From assembly GCA_023954135.1 (NCBI GenBank), contig JAMLIN010000007.1, positions 1 through 64,000 of the forward strand: a DNA stretch of 64,000 nucleotides, in the 5' to 3' direction. The notes beneath the pieces are model-generated. The model saw only the letters and a list, made by a program, of their open reading frames with translations, was not told the origin of the DNA and searched no databases. The stretch is from Burkholderiaceae bacterium (GTDB lineage: Bacteria; Pseudomonadota; Gammaproteobacteria; Burkholderiales; Burkholderiaceae_E). This document shows, one piece after another, positions 44,807 through 54,295 of this stretch. A program made the position numbers and the translations under genes. The first letter of the stretch is position 1. Each line of letters starts with the position of its first letter.

Positions 44807-46306
44807 TTACTTCCTCGATGTCGCCCCACCTTCTTTTCGCACAACGGGTGCAATCGCTCGCCCGAGCAGCGCTACGGCGGCAGATCGGATCTCAGTTGGC
44901 AACAATTGCTTCCTAAGGAACGCAAGACACCCGATCCATATGACTAACACCAACACCGCAATAACCCGGTACGACAGTCCTCCCCGATTTTCATGCCATG
45001 CGAATTCGGAGATCAGAAACCCCGCACCGAGCATCCCGCCGACAGTGACGCCGGGAATCAATGAAGCCGCAGCCCGTCTGAAGCCAACCCCGGCCGCGGA
45101 TGCCGCAAGTGGCATCATGAGGGAGGCATCTACCATCGTTGCCACCAATACCGCTGATGCCACACCAGCTAACCCATTGTCACTCATAAACCATGCGCCA
45201 GCGGTGATGACCACCGCGACCACCCATTGCCTCCATGCGCGTCCGTATACAATTCCAGCAGATCGAGCGATAGGGTCCGAAATCTTGTGAATCATCCTGA
45301 ACGGAGCCGCGGCGAACAATATTTGCAGCGGAGCGACCGCATGCTCCCAGCCAGCACCAAGAGCCAGAAGAACCAGCCAATCGGAGAATGCAATACCTCC
45401 CACCGCTACAACCACCGAGAAATAGAATCCAATTCTCATCAAACCCTCGAACCCTTCTCCAAAGGGTCGATCCTGCGCATTCAATCGAGAAAACTCCGGA
45501 AAAATTGCTTTGTCGAGAACTTGCCCAAGATGATGAAACGGGATCGTCGCCAGTTGATTTGCTCGCCCATAGACACCCACCGCAGCCGCACCCAAAGTCC
45601 CCGCTACGATCAACGTGTCCGCCTGTGCTGCCCAAAGGCTTCCGCATCTGGAAAGAAACTGGCCGACTCCAAATCGCACGAGAGCGCGAATCTTTCTCTG
45701 CCTGAAACAGAATCGAGGTACGTCACCCGTAGATACGAGCACAAGCCACCCCTTGATCGACTCCTGCGCAAGATGTCCGATTACGAGTGACCAATAAGAA
45801 AGCCCCGACATAGCCGCCCCAATAGCAATCAGGACATAGCCAATGCCGTATGATGCCCTATCGATTCGAGCAAGCCGCTCAAACTTGAGTTCCTTCTGTA
45901 ACACCGCCTCATGAACGAGCCATACGGCTCGGCACAGCAGCAGCAAGCAATAAGCTCGCAAGACATCGACCAGCTCGGGCATCTGGAAAAGCGAGGCCGC
46001 TAGCGGAGCACTACCCCATAGCAACAACGCGGCCAGCGCTCCGAACCCGCAACTCAGCGTCGTCGCCGACCCAACAAACTCTACAGAGCCATCCTTGGCT
46101 TGAATTACCGCTGCATTTAAGCCGAACTCCCCTACGGCTATAAAAACCTGGACGAGCAGCATCGCAGCCCCAACCACTCCGAATTCGCTCGGCGTGAGTA
46201 TGCGGGCCAGAACAACGAGCGCCGCGACCTGGGCAACCAATTGCCAGCCAGTCCCGATTGCCGACCAGCGTATCGTGCCCCAGAAGCTCACGCTGACCTT
46301 AGCCAT
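44807..46306 (-). CDS. Wzx-type flippase (MOP/PST family)
   Basis: The 499-residue membrane protein has 12-14 hydrophobic segments and the N-terminal pattern IRWSAIGTGWQLVAQVAALV and VLARILTPSEFGVVGAAMLL of PST/WzxC-type polysaccharide exporters. AADTLIVAGTLGAAAVGVYG is the mid-protein conserved repeat. It moves undecaprenyl-linked repeat units across the inner membrane. The DNA here is visibly more AT-rich than at 53-64 kb, as is common for Wzx/Wzy genes. It is followed by asnB. Confidence 0.87.
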   Translation of the reverse strand: MAKVSVSFWGTIRWSAIGTGWQLVAQVAALVVLARILTPSEFGVVGAAMLLVQVFIAVGEFGLNAAVIQAKDGSVEFVGSATTLSCGFGALAALLLWGSAPLAASLFQMPELVDVLRAYCLLLLCRAVWLVHEAVLQKELKFERLARIDRASYGIGYVLIAIGAAMSGLSYWSLVIGHLAQESIKGWLVLVSTGDVPRFCFRQRKIRALVRFGVGQFLSRCGSLWAAQADTLIVAGTLGAAAVGVYGRANQLATIPFHHLGQVLDKAIFPEFSRLNAQDRPFGEGFEGLMRIGFYFSVVVAVGGIAFSDWLVLLALGAGWEHAVAPLQILFAAAPFRMIHKISDPIARSAGIVYGRAWRQWVVAVVITAGAWFMSDNGLAGVASAVLVATMVDASLMMPLAASAAGVGFRRAAASLIPGVTVGGMLGAGFLISEFAWHENRGGLSYRVIAVLVLVIWIGCLAFLRKQLLPTEIRSAAVALLGRAIAPVVRKEGGATSRK

Positions 46307-46375
46307 TCAGAACGATCTCGCCATCAAGAAAACCTTCATTTCTTGTTAGGAAGCGATGTACCGCCGCTTGTAGAG

Positions 46376-47521
46376 TCACTCACGTCGGCCCCGTTCCGGG
46401 CGCAATAAATCCAGAAGCTGTGCGCCGTGGGACGAGTGTACAAAAGAGTTCATTTCCTCCTTGAAATCCAAGAACCCTTGAAGCCCTATCCGATTCGCAT
46501 GATCGGGGCGCTCGATCAACCATCGAATCCGCTCTGCCAGATCGACAGGGTCTCGCGGCTGGCAATATAGGCAATTGTGCTCGTGAATCAAGTACCCCGC
46601 GGTACCAGGAAGCTCACAGGTGACGATGGGAAGTGCGAAACCCATGGCTTCGTGATAAACCCTCGGAAAGCCTTCCACATAATACGAAGGAAAAACGAAC
46701 ACATCGGAATTCTCGTACTCGGCCGCCAGTTGATCACCCGACGCCACAAGCCCCACAAGCGTAACATTGGATCTCAAGGACAGGCTGTCGATAATATCCG
46801 CCAATGTGTCTGATTCCCGCTGTGCGCCTGATCCGACCACTCTGAGCTGAACTTCATCGAAACCCCAATCCACCAAGAGACGAGTCGCCCTCAAAAGCTC
46901 ATGCAGCCCCTTGCTGGCCTCCAATCGACCAACGAAAAGCATTTGCCTAGTCGGTCTGGAAGTCTGTTGTCTTGATTCACGGCGCTTGATCTTTTCGTAC
47001 AATGCCAGAAGCGGAACTTCATTAGCTACCCGGGGGTTTATTTGCAACAATCGCCTCTGAAATGCCTTTCCAGTGACGATCATAAATTCCGACCTTTTCA
47101 TCAACCACTCATCGATTCGCGTCATCTTGCGCGAAACCCCTCCCCAGATTCCTCGAACGTAGAAGGAATATTTTACACTCCCAATTACTGCCCACAAAGC
47201 AGCGACCCGCGAAGCATGGCCCGGAAAAAATACATAGACATGATCGCAACGCCCTATCCATGCTGGCAACAAAAAGAGCATCCATATATAATTCAGAATT
47301 CGCAGTGCGCTTCTATGCGGAAACAGATTGAGCTTTCGAACCGAAAGGCCCTGCAGACTCAACCTCCCACCCAATTCCGGGCCATCATCGACTATTCCGA
47401 ACACCAGAACATTCTTGCCGTCACTCCGCAACTCCTCGATTAGCGTAACCTCCGCCCGCTCGATAAGCAGGGCACCCTCTCGAATCTGGATCGCGTGATT
47501 CAGAAAGATCCCTAATCTCAT
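46376..47521 (-). CDS. GT4 glycosyltransferase
   Basis: The 381-residue GT-B enzyme shows MLFVGRLEASKGLHELLRAT, LRVVGSGAQRE, and VFVFPSYYVEGFPRVYHEAM with the E-x7-E motif (E-GFPRVYH-E). The N-terminal acceptor domain begins MRLGIFLNHAIQIREGALLI. It overlaps the polymerase gene by 4 bases and is followed by the flippase after 69 bases. Donor and acceptor unknown. Confidence 0.85.
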   Translation of the reverse strand: MRLGIFLNHAIQIREGALLIERAEVTLIEELRSDGKNVLVFGIVDDGPELGGRLSLQGLSVRKLNLFPHRSALRILNYIWMLFLLPAWIGRCDHVYVFFPGHASRVAALWAVIGSVKYSFYVRGIWGGVSRKMTRIDEWLMKRSEFMIVTGKAFQRRLLQINPRVANEVPLLALYEKIKRRESRQQTSRPTRQMLFVGRLEASKGLHELLRATRLLVDWGFDEVQLRVVGSGAQRESDTLADIIDSLSLRSNVTLVGLVASGDQLAAEYENSDVFVFPSYYVEGFPRVYHEAMGFALPIVTCELPGTAGYLIHEHNCLYCQPRDPVDLAERIRWLIERPDHANRIGLQGFLDFKEEMNSFVHSSHGAQLLDLLRPERGRRE

Positions 47522-48888
47522 GAACGACCATCTGCCGAAAAAATCAGCGCTCTCTGTCTATAGCGCACCAAGAAATGAACCACAAGCAAAGGGGCGGCTA
47601 CGACAATCACTCGAAACAAATTGGTTGTGCCGTCCACTTGAGTTTTGAGCGCCATATAAAGAAAAAACGGATAGATCGCAAACAACATGGGATAAGAACT
47701 CGCTCGCGATCGCACTCGCTCCAACATCGCCATTAACCCTCCATAGAGAGCCATTCCCGCGGCCACCCCGGTGTAGCCATATGCCACAAACAGCTCCCCC
47801 ACGATCGTGGGGCTTAATGCAGTTGTTGAGTGGTAGTGCTCCGGAAAAACCTCCAGATCGAGTTCGACACCACTCAGGATCGTGGCAATCGCATCACCCA
47901 GCAACAATCTATCGACTGGCTCCAGCCATGAAACCAGCGTTGCAACTCCGAATTCGATCTGGTACTTTGTTCCGAACCCCACCGCAAGCGCCACGGCATC
48001 GAGCATTTCGATATTCGATGAAACAATGTCGGAAAGTATCCAGCGCCAGGATTCGGTCGTGGATTCAATCGTTCGAAACATATCCACGGCCATGGTCGCA
48101 GCGAGGATTATCATGACGAAGACGAACACGGCCTTCCACGAGAATCTCCCCCGAACGGCGGCGTGAAACAACGCGCCGCAAACAAGCATCCCCACCACCT
48201 GATCTTTCCCGCGATATGCGAAGTACAGGACAACCAGGATGCCCCACAACCCCCAGCGTCGAACATCATTGTTTTTCAGGCTACTAACGGAAAGGGCCGA
48301 CGCCCCGGAGACCATCAGAAACGACGCCCAGTACCAGGTGCCGCTACTATCTTGGAATAGATACGTCCGGGCACCATCGAAGGTCAGCATATGAATCACC
48401 CCTCCGGATGCAAGCACCGTTCCAACATATCCCACAAATCCGACGACTAGAAACAGCATCCCGAAATTTCTGGCCAGATCCATCGATTTCCGGTCCGGAA
48501 AGCGCATACCTGATCGAATCAACCCTAACGCAGGAAGACTGTGCCTCGAGAAAACCCAATAACCGCCCAGAAGAGAAACAAAGCCCAGGAGCACCGTCCA
48601 GGCGGCTAGCTCGAGATCGCCATGAGAGAATGTGGCGATCGAAATATCGCTATGCGCATTCAGTTGGTCGACAATTACAGGGGAAATCGCAAAACATAGA
48701 GCATACAATCCGATTGCGAGATTAATCGGAGAAAAAACCCTCCGACTCGAGCTCGACAGAACGACAACTCCCGCCAGCAGAACAACGAGATGCAGCTGCC
48801 AGAAATAGTCGATGTATTGCCCCTCGGCGATCAGCGCGAAGACACAGTAGAACAGCAACACTACCGCGAGGGAATATCGCCAGAACAT
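47518..48888 (-). CDS. Wzy-type polysaccharide polymerase (O-antigen polymerase family)
   Basis: The product is about 456 residues with roughly 11 membrane helices (FWRYSLAVVLLFYCVFALIA, LVVLLAGVVVLSSS, GMLFLVVGFVGYVGTVLASG and more) and a periplasmic loop with many charged residues. There is no ATP or GT motif. Position between glycosyltransferases and flippase supports the polymerase call. The ATG at 48888 is used; a TTG four codons upstream is equally possible. Wzy proteins are too divergent for a firm sequence assignment. Confidence 0.72.
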   Translation of the reverse strand: MFWRYSLAVVLLFYCVFALIAEGQYIDYFWQLHLVVLLAGVVVLSSSSRRVFSPINLAIGLYALCFAISPVIVDQLNAHSDISIATFSHGDLELAAWTVLLGFVSLLGGYWVFSRHSLPALGLIRSGMRFPDRKSMDLARNFGMLFLVVGFVGYVGTVLASGGVIHMLTFDGARTYLFQDSSGTWYWASFLMVSGASALSVSSLKNNDVRRWGLWGILVVLYFAYRGKDQVVGMLVCGALFHAAVRGRFSWKAVFVFVMIILAATMAVDMFRTIESTTESWRWILSDIVSSNIEMLDAVALAVGFGTKYQIEFGVATLVSWLEPVDRLLLGDAIATILSGVELDLEVFPEHYHSTTALSPTIVGELFVAYGYTGVAAGMALYGGLMAMLERVRSRASSYPMLFAIYPFFLYMALKTQVDGTTNLFRVIVVAAPLLVVHFLVRYRQRALIFSADGRS

Positions 48889-48995
48889 ATGCAATGTCAA
48901 TAGTAGTCAGCCGCCTGACACACGGCAGCAGATCTTGAATCTCAAGACGGTGCCGGACGAGGCTGATGAGGGGCAGTCTGATGTCAGACGACGCA

Positions 48996-50270
48996 TCAGC
49001 CGTCAGAAAAAGGGTGTCGTCGCGAATCGGACAACGAACGACCCGTTAGCAGTGCGCTCTTGGATTCAGGTAGGCCCAAATGAATCTCTCGAAGGAGTGA
49101 AAAAGTATCGGCCGCGGCAGCATCCCACGTGTAAGCTCTGGATCGGGCATAGCCGAGTGACGCGCAACGGCTGCGCAACTCGGGAGAATCTAGAAGTCGA
49201 CGAATAGCGTCTTCAATAGTGAGCACGCCCTCCGGGTTGAAATACACCCCGGCAGAGCCAAGAACATCTGACATGGGTGCCTTATTGGAGCACGCGATTG
49301 GCAGGCCAGCCGACATTTTCTCCAGAAGTATTATTGGCAAGTTCTCGCACGTAGAGGCAAAAACCGCGAGATCGGCAACAGAATACAGGAAAGCAATCTT
49401 CCCATAATCCATCTCTCCGTGAATCTTTACCCACCTTCCCTGATCCGGAGATGCATCAACGGATCGGGCAAGTTTTTCTTGCATACACGGCTCGATCGCG
49501 CCCACGAGCTCCAGCGCTATCGGATACCCTTTCGAATAAAGAGATGAACAAGCTTCTATGACGGCCAGATGATGCTTATACGGACTGACAGTTGACGCAT
49601 AGAGGATTCGAAAAGGACTCCCCCTGGAATAACACTCCATAGATCGCTGTATTCGAGGAGAACAACAAATGTGGCTTCCAATGCCGTGCGGAATCACCAC
49701 CGACGAATCAGGTGACAGGCCAGCAATTCTCCCTACTTGATTCCGAGCATATTCGGAGAGAAAGATAATCGCACTGGATCTTCGGAAAGTCAGCGTCTGA
49801 CTGAATCTGAGCAGAAGCAACCTGGCAGTCGCCCGCGAGCAACCGTATCGAGCCAGCTCCTTCCAGTCGAAAGGGAGCAAATTCTGGCTTATGGATACGA
49901 AAGGGTGGAACTTGCCAAAAAAGGTGCCGCCAGGCACAAGCAAAATGTCGCACCCGGCGCGCCGAGCTGACGCACCAAGATACTTCCATTGCCACCACAT
50001 CCGTTGAGCGAACCCGCCGTCCAGATCAACATGGTGTTGCTTTGTCAGCCAACTGCGACTGGGGATGCGAGCCAATGTCCCGGAACCAGCCCATACATGT
50101 ATATGCTGAAACTTGTGCGCTGCGGGATTTGCGGCGGCAAGTAATTCGACAAGATGGGTGAGCCCCCCTCCCGACCGAATATTAGTCGCATCGATACCGA
50201 TTACGGACCCGCCGTCGCTCACGTGCTCTTGATTGGTTCTATCGAGGCCATAAAAAACGCTTTCGATCAT
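48996..50270 (-). CDS. GT4 glycosyltransferase
   Basis: The 424-residue enzyme has GIDATNIRSGGGLTHLVELL (acceptor domain), LLVPGGTFFGKFHPFVSIS, RILYASTVSPYKHHLAVIEA, and FASTCENLPIILLEKMSAGL with the E-x7-E motif. It resembles mannosyl- or rhamnosyl-transferases of O-antigen loci, but specificity is not visible. About 148 bases upstream lie between it and the BY-kinase gene, with no recognised signal. The frame is intact. Confidence 0.85.
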   Translation of the reverse strand: MIESVFYGLDRTNQEHVSDGGSVIGIDATNIRSGGGLTHLVELLAAANPAAHKFQHIHVWAGSGTLARIPSRSWLTKQHHVDLDGGFAQRMWWQWKYLGASARRAGCDILLVPGGTFFGKFHPFVSISQNLLPFDWKELARYGCSRATARLLLLRFSQTLTFRRSSAIIFLSEYARNQVGRIAGLSPDSSVVIPHGIGSHICCSPRIQRSMECYSRGSPFRILYASTVSPYKHHLAVIEACSSLYSKGYPIALELVGAIEPCMQEKLARSVDASPDQGRWVKIHGEMDYGKIAFLYSVADLAVFASTCENLPIILLEKMSAGLPIACSNKAPMSDVLGSAGVYFNPEGVLTIEDAIRRLLDSPELRSRCASLGYARSRAYTWDAAAADTFSLLREIHLGLPESKSALLTGRSLSDSRRHPFSDG

Positions 50271-50418
50271 GAGTAATTAGGCATGGTCGACAGGCGATCA
50301 CTCACTCGGAGGTTGATTTTCATTGGACTTGATGAAATCATGACGACAATGTCGCAGATCGCGAATATGCGATAAGGAGCGGAATATTCGATTGCAATCC
50401 AGAATCATCCATTCGACA

Positions 50419-52665
50419 TCACCGACTGGTCACGTAGTACTCCGGCCCGAATTTCTCGTAACCCGTATAATCGCCGTAATAGCGCTCGGCTCTTGCATGA
50501 TCGTGCCCGTTCAAAGCGACACCGAACAGAGGTACATTTGCTTCGCGCATGCGCTTTATGTTTTTCCGCACCAATGGCGCCGGTGTCTTATTAGCCTCCA
50601 CCACGTAAATCATCCCGGTCGCATTGCTTCCGATCACCAGTGCATCCGAAACCAACTGAAGCGGTGGACAATCGATTACGATCAGGTCGAATTGCGCACG
50701 CAGAGTCGCCAAAGTTTCCCGGAATCGATCCGTGCTCAGCAGTTCAAGCGGATTTGGAGGCAGCTTGCCAGCCACCAGCACCTTTAGGCCCGAACCTTCC
50801 AACGGCTTGATTGCATCCAACCCGGCTGCATGAGTCAGGAACTCGGTCAAGCCCACTGTCGTTTCGGGCACTCGGAGGCGTTTAGCCAAGACCGGCCGGC
50901 GCAGATCCCCGTCGATCAGCAACACTCGTTTGGTCTGGCTTTGAGTCAGCGCCAGATTCGTCGCTAGAGTCGACTTCCCTTCCTGCGGCAGGCTGGAGGT
51001 GATCGCGATCACCTTGTGCGGCTCGTCCAAGCTGCTGAGTAATACGCCGGTATTGACTGTACGCACCGCTTCTGAGAAGGCCGATTGCGGCTCGAACAGC
51101 ATCAGCCGTGGGGCCTTAAGCTCCTGTTCCTTCGTCAGCTTTGGCAAGGCCCCAAGCAGCGGCACCCCGAGTTTCTCTTCCACTGCATCGGTTGTCTTGA
51201 TGGTGTTGTCCATCCGATTCAGCAAGATAGCCAGTAACGATGCACCGGCAAGTGAGCCAATCAATGCGAGCAGGCCGATCTGTATCTTTTGTGGCTTGAT
51301 GGGGACTAACCCCGGCAACGCCGGATCCACCACCCGAGCGACGGCCGTCTGGATATCGCCGGCCACGTCAGTTTCCTTTACCCGCGCCAGGAAAGTTTCG
51401 TACAGGTGGCGGTTGGTCTCGACCTCGCGCTCGTAATTCGACAGCTCGATCTCCTTGCGATTGGTCTGCTGCACACCGCCCCGAGCGCGCGCCAGGGCAT
51501 CCTCCAACGCCTGCTCGGCCGCCTTGGCGGTGCGGAACTCCTTGTCCATCGACGCGATCACCGCGTCGGCTGCTCGCCGCGAGTTCGCCCTGGCGGCCTC
51601 CAACTCCTGCTCGGCCTGCTTGTAGGTCGGGAAGGCCGGGCCGTACTTCTGGCGGATCTCGGCGAACTTCTGCTCTGCCGCGGCTTCGGCCTGCCGGGCG
51701 GATGCGACGGCTACGTCGCGGATCACCGCGGGGGCACTGTAGCGGTCGACGCGACTCGCCTTCAGGCTTTCCTCGGCCTGGGTGCGAGCGATGCGCGCCT
51801 CCACCAGCCGCTGGGTCAGCTCCTCGATCTGCTTGCTCTGGCCCCCCATCGCCAGGCCCTTGGTGTCAGCGATGCCGTGCATCTCCCGATACGCCTGCAG
51901 GGCGCGCTCGCTGGCATCGAGATTGGTCTTCAATTCCGACAACCGCCCGGTGAGCCAGATGTTGGCCTGCTGCGTCATGGAGAATCGAGCGTCCATGTCG
52001 GCATCGATGTAGGCAGCGGCGATTGCGTTCGCCACTGCCGCCGCGAGTTCGGGGTCTTCAGACTCGAAGGACACCTGGACGAGCTGGGAGTTGCGCACTG
52101 GTGCCACGCTCAGCCGCTTCCCGAATGTGCCCAAGACTCGCCGCTCGATCACGCTGTCGGATGCCGCTTTGGGTTCGGCCTGGCCCGCCAGGCCGGCCAG
52201 CCATTGCTTCCAGACCGGCGACCTCCGCTGCCGCGGATCGAACTCCGGATGCGTCGTCAGCCCGAGCTTGCGGATCACTCGCAAAGCAACGTCCTGGCTC
52301 TTCAGGAATTCCGCCTGGGTAGTGTAGTACTCCCGGTTGCTCGTGATGGCGCCATAGACTTGATCGATGCCGACCACGTGGCTCGGACTCTGCTCGATCA
52401 GCACCACGGCGGTGCTGCGGTAGATGGGCGTCATGCGCATCAGCACGAAGACGGTGATGCCGGTCACCAGCGCCGCGATCCCCAGGATCATCCACTTGCG
52501 CAGCATCAGCCCGCGCCAGAGCTCGACGATCTCGGGCGTCGCATCGCGCGCGATGTCCGCCAGGGAACGCTCCGGCGGCATCATCGCCTGCATCGCATAG
52601 GGATCGTACGCCGGGAAGGCGTTCGGGTTCTGCGAACCCGGCGGTGGCGTGAACGGCTTGTTCAT
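50419..52665 (-). CDS. Bacterial tyrosine autokinase/Wzz-type co-polymerase (Wzc/EpsB family)
   Basis: The 748-residue inner-membrane protein has an N-terminal Wzz domain with helices near 58-78 and 455-480, a long periplasmic coiled coil between them, and a C-terminal BY-kinase. The kinase shows Walker A (SLPQEGKSTLATNLA, about residue 560), Walker A' (VLLIDGDLRRP), Walker B (LIVIDCPPLQLVSDA) and a final tyrosine cluster (RYYGDYTGYEKFGPEYY, six Tyr). It sets chain length and polymerisation of the capsule or EPS; the PHP phosphatase at 19.4 kb could reverse its phosphorylation. First gene of the minus-strand locus, divergent from wecA. Confidence 0.93.
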   Translation of the reverse strand: MNKPFTPPPGSQNPNAFPAYDPYAMQAMMPPERSLADIARDATPEIVELWRGLMLRKWMILGIAALVTGITVFVLMRMTPIYRSTAVVLIEQSPSHVVGIDQVYGAITSNREYYTTQAEFLKSQDVALRVIRKLGLTTHPEFDPRQRRSPVWKQWLAGLAGQAEPKAASDSVIERRVLGTFGKRLSVAPVRNSQLVQVSFESEDPELAAAVANAIAAAYIDADMDARFSMTQQANIWLTGRLSELKTNLDASERALQAYREMHGIADTKGLAMGGQSKQIEELTQRLVEARIARTQAEESLKASRVDRYSAPAVIRDVAVASARQAEAAAEQKFAEIRQKYGPAFPTYKQAEQELEAARANSRRAADAVIASMDKEFRTAKAAEQALEDALARARGGVQQTNRKEIELSNYEREVETNRHLYETFLARVKETDVAGDIQTAVARVVDPALPGLVPIKPQKIQIGLLALIGSLAGASLLAILLNRMDNTIKTTDAVEEKLGVPLLGALPKLTKEQELKAPRLMLFEPQSAFSEAVRTVNTGVLLSSLDEPHKVIAITSSLPQEGKSTLATNLALTQSQTKRVLLIDGDLRRPVLAKRLRVPETTVGLTEFLTHAAGLDAIKPLEGSGLKVLVAGKLPPNPLELLSTDRFRETLATLRAQFDLIVIDCPPLQLVSDALVIGSNATGMIYVVEANKTPAPLVRKNIKRMREANVPLFGVALNGHDHARAERYYGDYTGYEKFGPEYYVTSR

Positions 52666-52827
52666 TGTGGTGTACTTCGAGCTTCCATCCCTTGCGGCAC
52701 CGGTCCGGAACGCCGGTGTCCGGCTTGCGGCGACGGCCGACCCCGCTGCCGTGCTGCAAGCCCGTCGATTCTATCGACCCGCGCACCTCGCAACGTGACG
52801 TAATTGGGCGGCGACGGCGATCCGCAA

Positions 52828-52842
52828 TGGCACAGTAGCTGC
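52828..52842 (+). promoter_or_regulatory. Sigma54-like promoter ahead of the wecA operon
   Basis: TGGCACAGTAGCTGC keeps the -24 GG and -12 GC at the right distance (consensus TGGCAC-N5-TTGC; one mismatch in the -12 half). It lies 200 bases upstream of wecA in the 376-base gap between the two divergent polysaccharide operons. No other clear promoter was recognised in this gap; an enhancer site was not resolved. Confidence 0.5.
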
Positions 52843-53041
52843 GGCTTTCACGGAACCGGCCGCCATCTGCCGCATTTTGGGGGGCAATCCGCCGGGATCC
52901 TGCCGGCCTCCGTCCGTCGGATACGGGATTCCCGTCAAGCGAGAACTATGACCTCGCGATGGCGACACCTTGCACCCAGCATCGGCGACAATGCGATCTG
53001 GGGGGTGGCCCCGGGTTCAAGCACAAGAGAAGAAGCGACAC

Positions 53042-54295
53042 ATGATGTTGCTGGAAGCGAGCGACGCCCTTGCCGCGTCACTGCCGCTCGCGCTGTTCGC
53101 GGCGGTGGTTTTCCTCGTCCTGATCGGGCCGGTTTCGGCGCTGATGCGCCGTCTCGGCTGGATCGACCGGCCGAGCCATCGCAAGGCTCATGCCGGCGCC
53201 GTGCCGATCGCCGGCGGCATCGGCATCGTGCTCACCCTCCTCGTGACGGGCCTATGGGCCTGGGTCGCGCCGGGCAGCCTCGGCATCGACCCCGCCGCCT
53301 TCGCCCCGCTTATCGAGCGTTCGACCCTCGCCCTGGCGGCCGGTGCCCTGCTCGTCTTCGCGGTGGCCTTCACCGATGATCGCACGCCCATCCGCGCCCG
53401 CTGGCGCTTCCTCGCCCAGGGCGCGGCGGCGCTGGTCGCCGTCATCGGCGGCACTTTCATCGCCAGCCTCGGCGAGTTGTTCTGGGCGGTCGAGATCCCG
53501 CTGCCGCTCTGGATCGCGGTGCCCTTCACCCTTTTCGGGGTGTGCGGGGTGATCAATGCGCTGAACATGAGCGATGGCGCCGATGGCCTGGCCGGCGGGC
53601 TTGCCTTCATCGCCACCGGCTGGTTCGCGCTGGTGCTGGCCTTCATCGCTGGCTCCCATCCGCAGGCGGCGGCGCTGCTGCCGCTTGCCCTCGGCCTGGC
53701 CGGCGCCCTGGCCGGCTTCCTGCTGCTGAACCTGCGCACCCCCTGGCGGGCGCGCGCGGCGATCTTCATGGGCGACGGCGGCAGCATGATGCTCGGCTTC
53801 ATCCTCGGCTGGCTGGCGGTGCGCAGCACCCAGGCCTTCGGCGAGGCCGGCCCGCCGCCGGTGCTCGCCCTGTGGATCCTGGCGGTGCCGCTGGCCGATA
53901 CCGTTTCCTGCATGCTGCGCCGGGTGGCGCACGGCGCCACCCCGATGTCGCCCGACCATCGCCACCTGCACCACCTGCTGCCCGCGGCCGGCCTGTCGGT
54001 GCGCCGTTCGGTGGCGATCATCCTCGCCGCCGCCCTGCTGCTCGGGGGGCTGGGCGTCCTAGGCTGGCGGCTGGGCGTGGCGGACTGGGCGCTGTTCTGG
54101 ACATGGGTCGGGCTCTTCGGCGCCTACCACTACGCGGCCCTTCGTTTCTGGGCGACCCAGCCGGAGGATCCGCTCGCGCCACTGCCGGAGCATCGGCGCT
54201 ACCCCTTGCGCGAGCTGAAGCGCCGCATCCTCCGGCTGGCCGGCGCGGGCAGCGGCCAGAAACAGGAGCCGATGCGTACACTACGGCGGCCATGA
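53042..54295 (+). CDS. wecA: Undecaprenyl-phosphate sugar-1-phosphate transferase (WecA/MraY type)
   Basis: The product of about 417 residues has roughly 11 membrane helices and the polyprenyl-phosphate transferase motifs: GWIDRPSHRKAHAGAVPIAG (substrate loop), FTDDRTPIRARWRF (the DD pair), INALNMSDGADGLAGG (the NMxDGxDG box), FMGDGGSMMLGF and PDHRHLHHLL. This enzyme starts a glycan by putting GlcNAc-1-P or a related sugar on the lipid carrier. The ATG at 53042 follows a purine-rich AGAGAAGAAG. Its stop overlaps the next gene's ATG. Confidence 0.92.
   Translation: MMLLEASDALAASLPLALFAAVVFLVLIGPVSALMRRLGWIDRPSHRKAHAGAVPIAGGIGIVLTLLVTGLWAWVAPGSLGIDPAAFAPLIERSTLALAAGALLVFAVAFTDDRTPIRARWRFLAQGAAALVAVIGGTFIASLGELFWAVEIPLPLWIAVPFTLFGVCGVINALNMSDGADGLAGGLAFIATGWFALVLAFIAGSHPQAAALLPLALGLAGALAGFLLLNLRTPWRARAAIFMGDGGSMMLGFILGWLAVRSTQAFGEAGPPPVLALWILAVPLADTVSCMLRRVAHGATPMSPDHRHLHHLLPAAGLSVRRSVAIILAAALLLGGLGVLGWRLGVADWALFWTWVGLFGAYHYAALRFWATQPEDPLAPLPEHRRYPLRELKRRILRLAGAGSGQKQEPMRTLRRP

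Noticed and set aside
44890..44910. TGGCAACAATTGC as a second sigma54 promoter
   Set aside because: The GG to GC distance is two bases short and the site is inside the flippase gene.
48975..48988. GTCTGATGTCAGAC palindrome resembling the VapB operator arms
   Set aside because: It lies at the end of a glycosyltransferase gene, the spacing differs from the operator and it is short enough to be chance.
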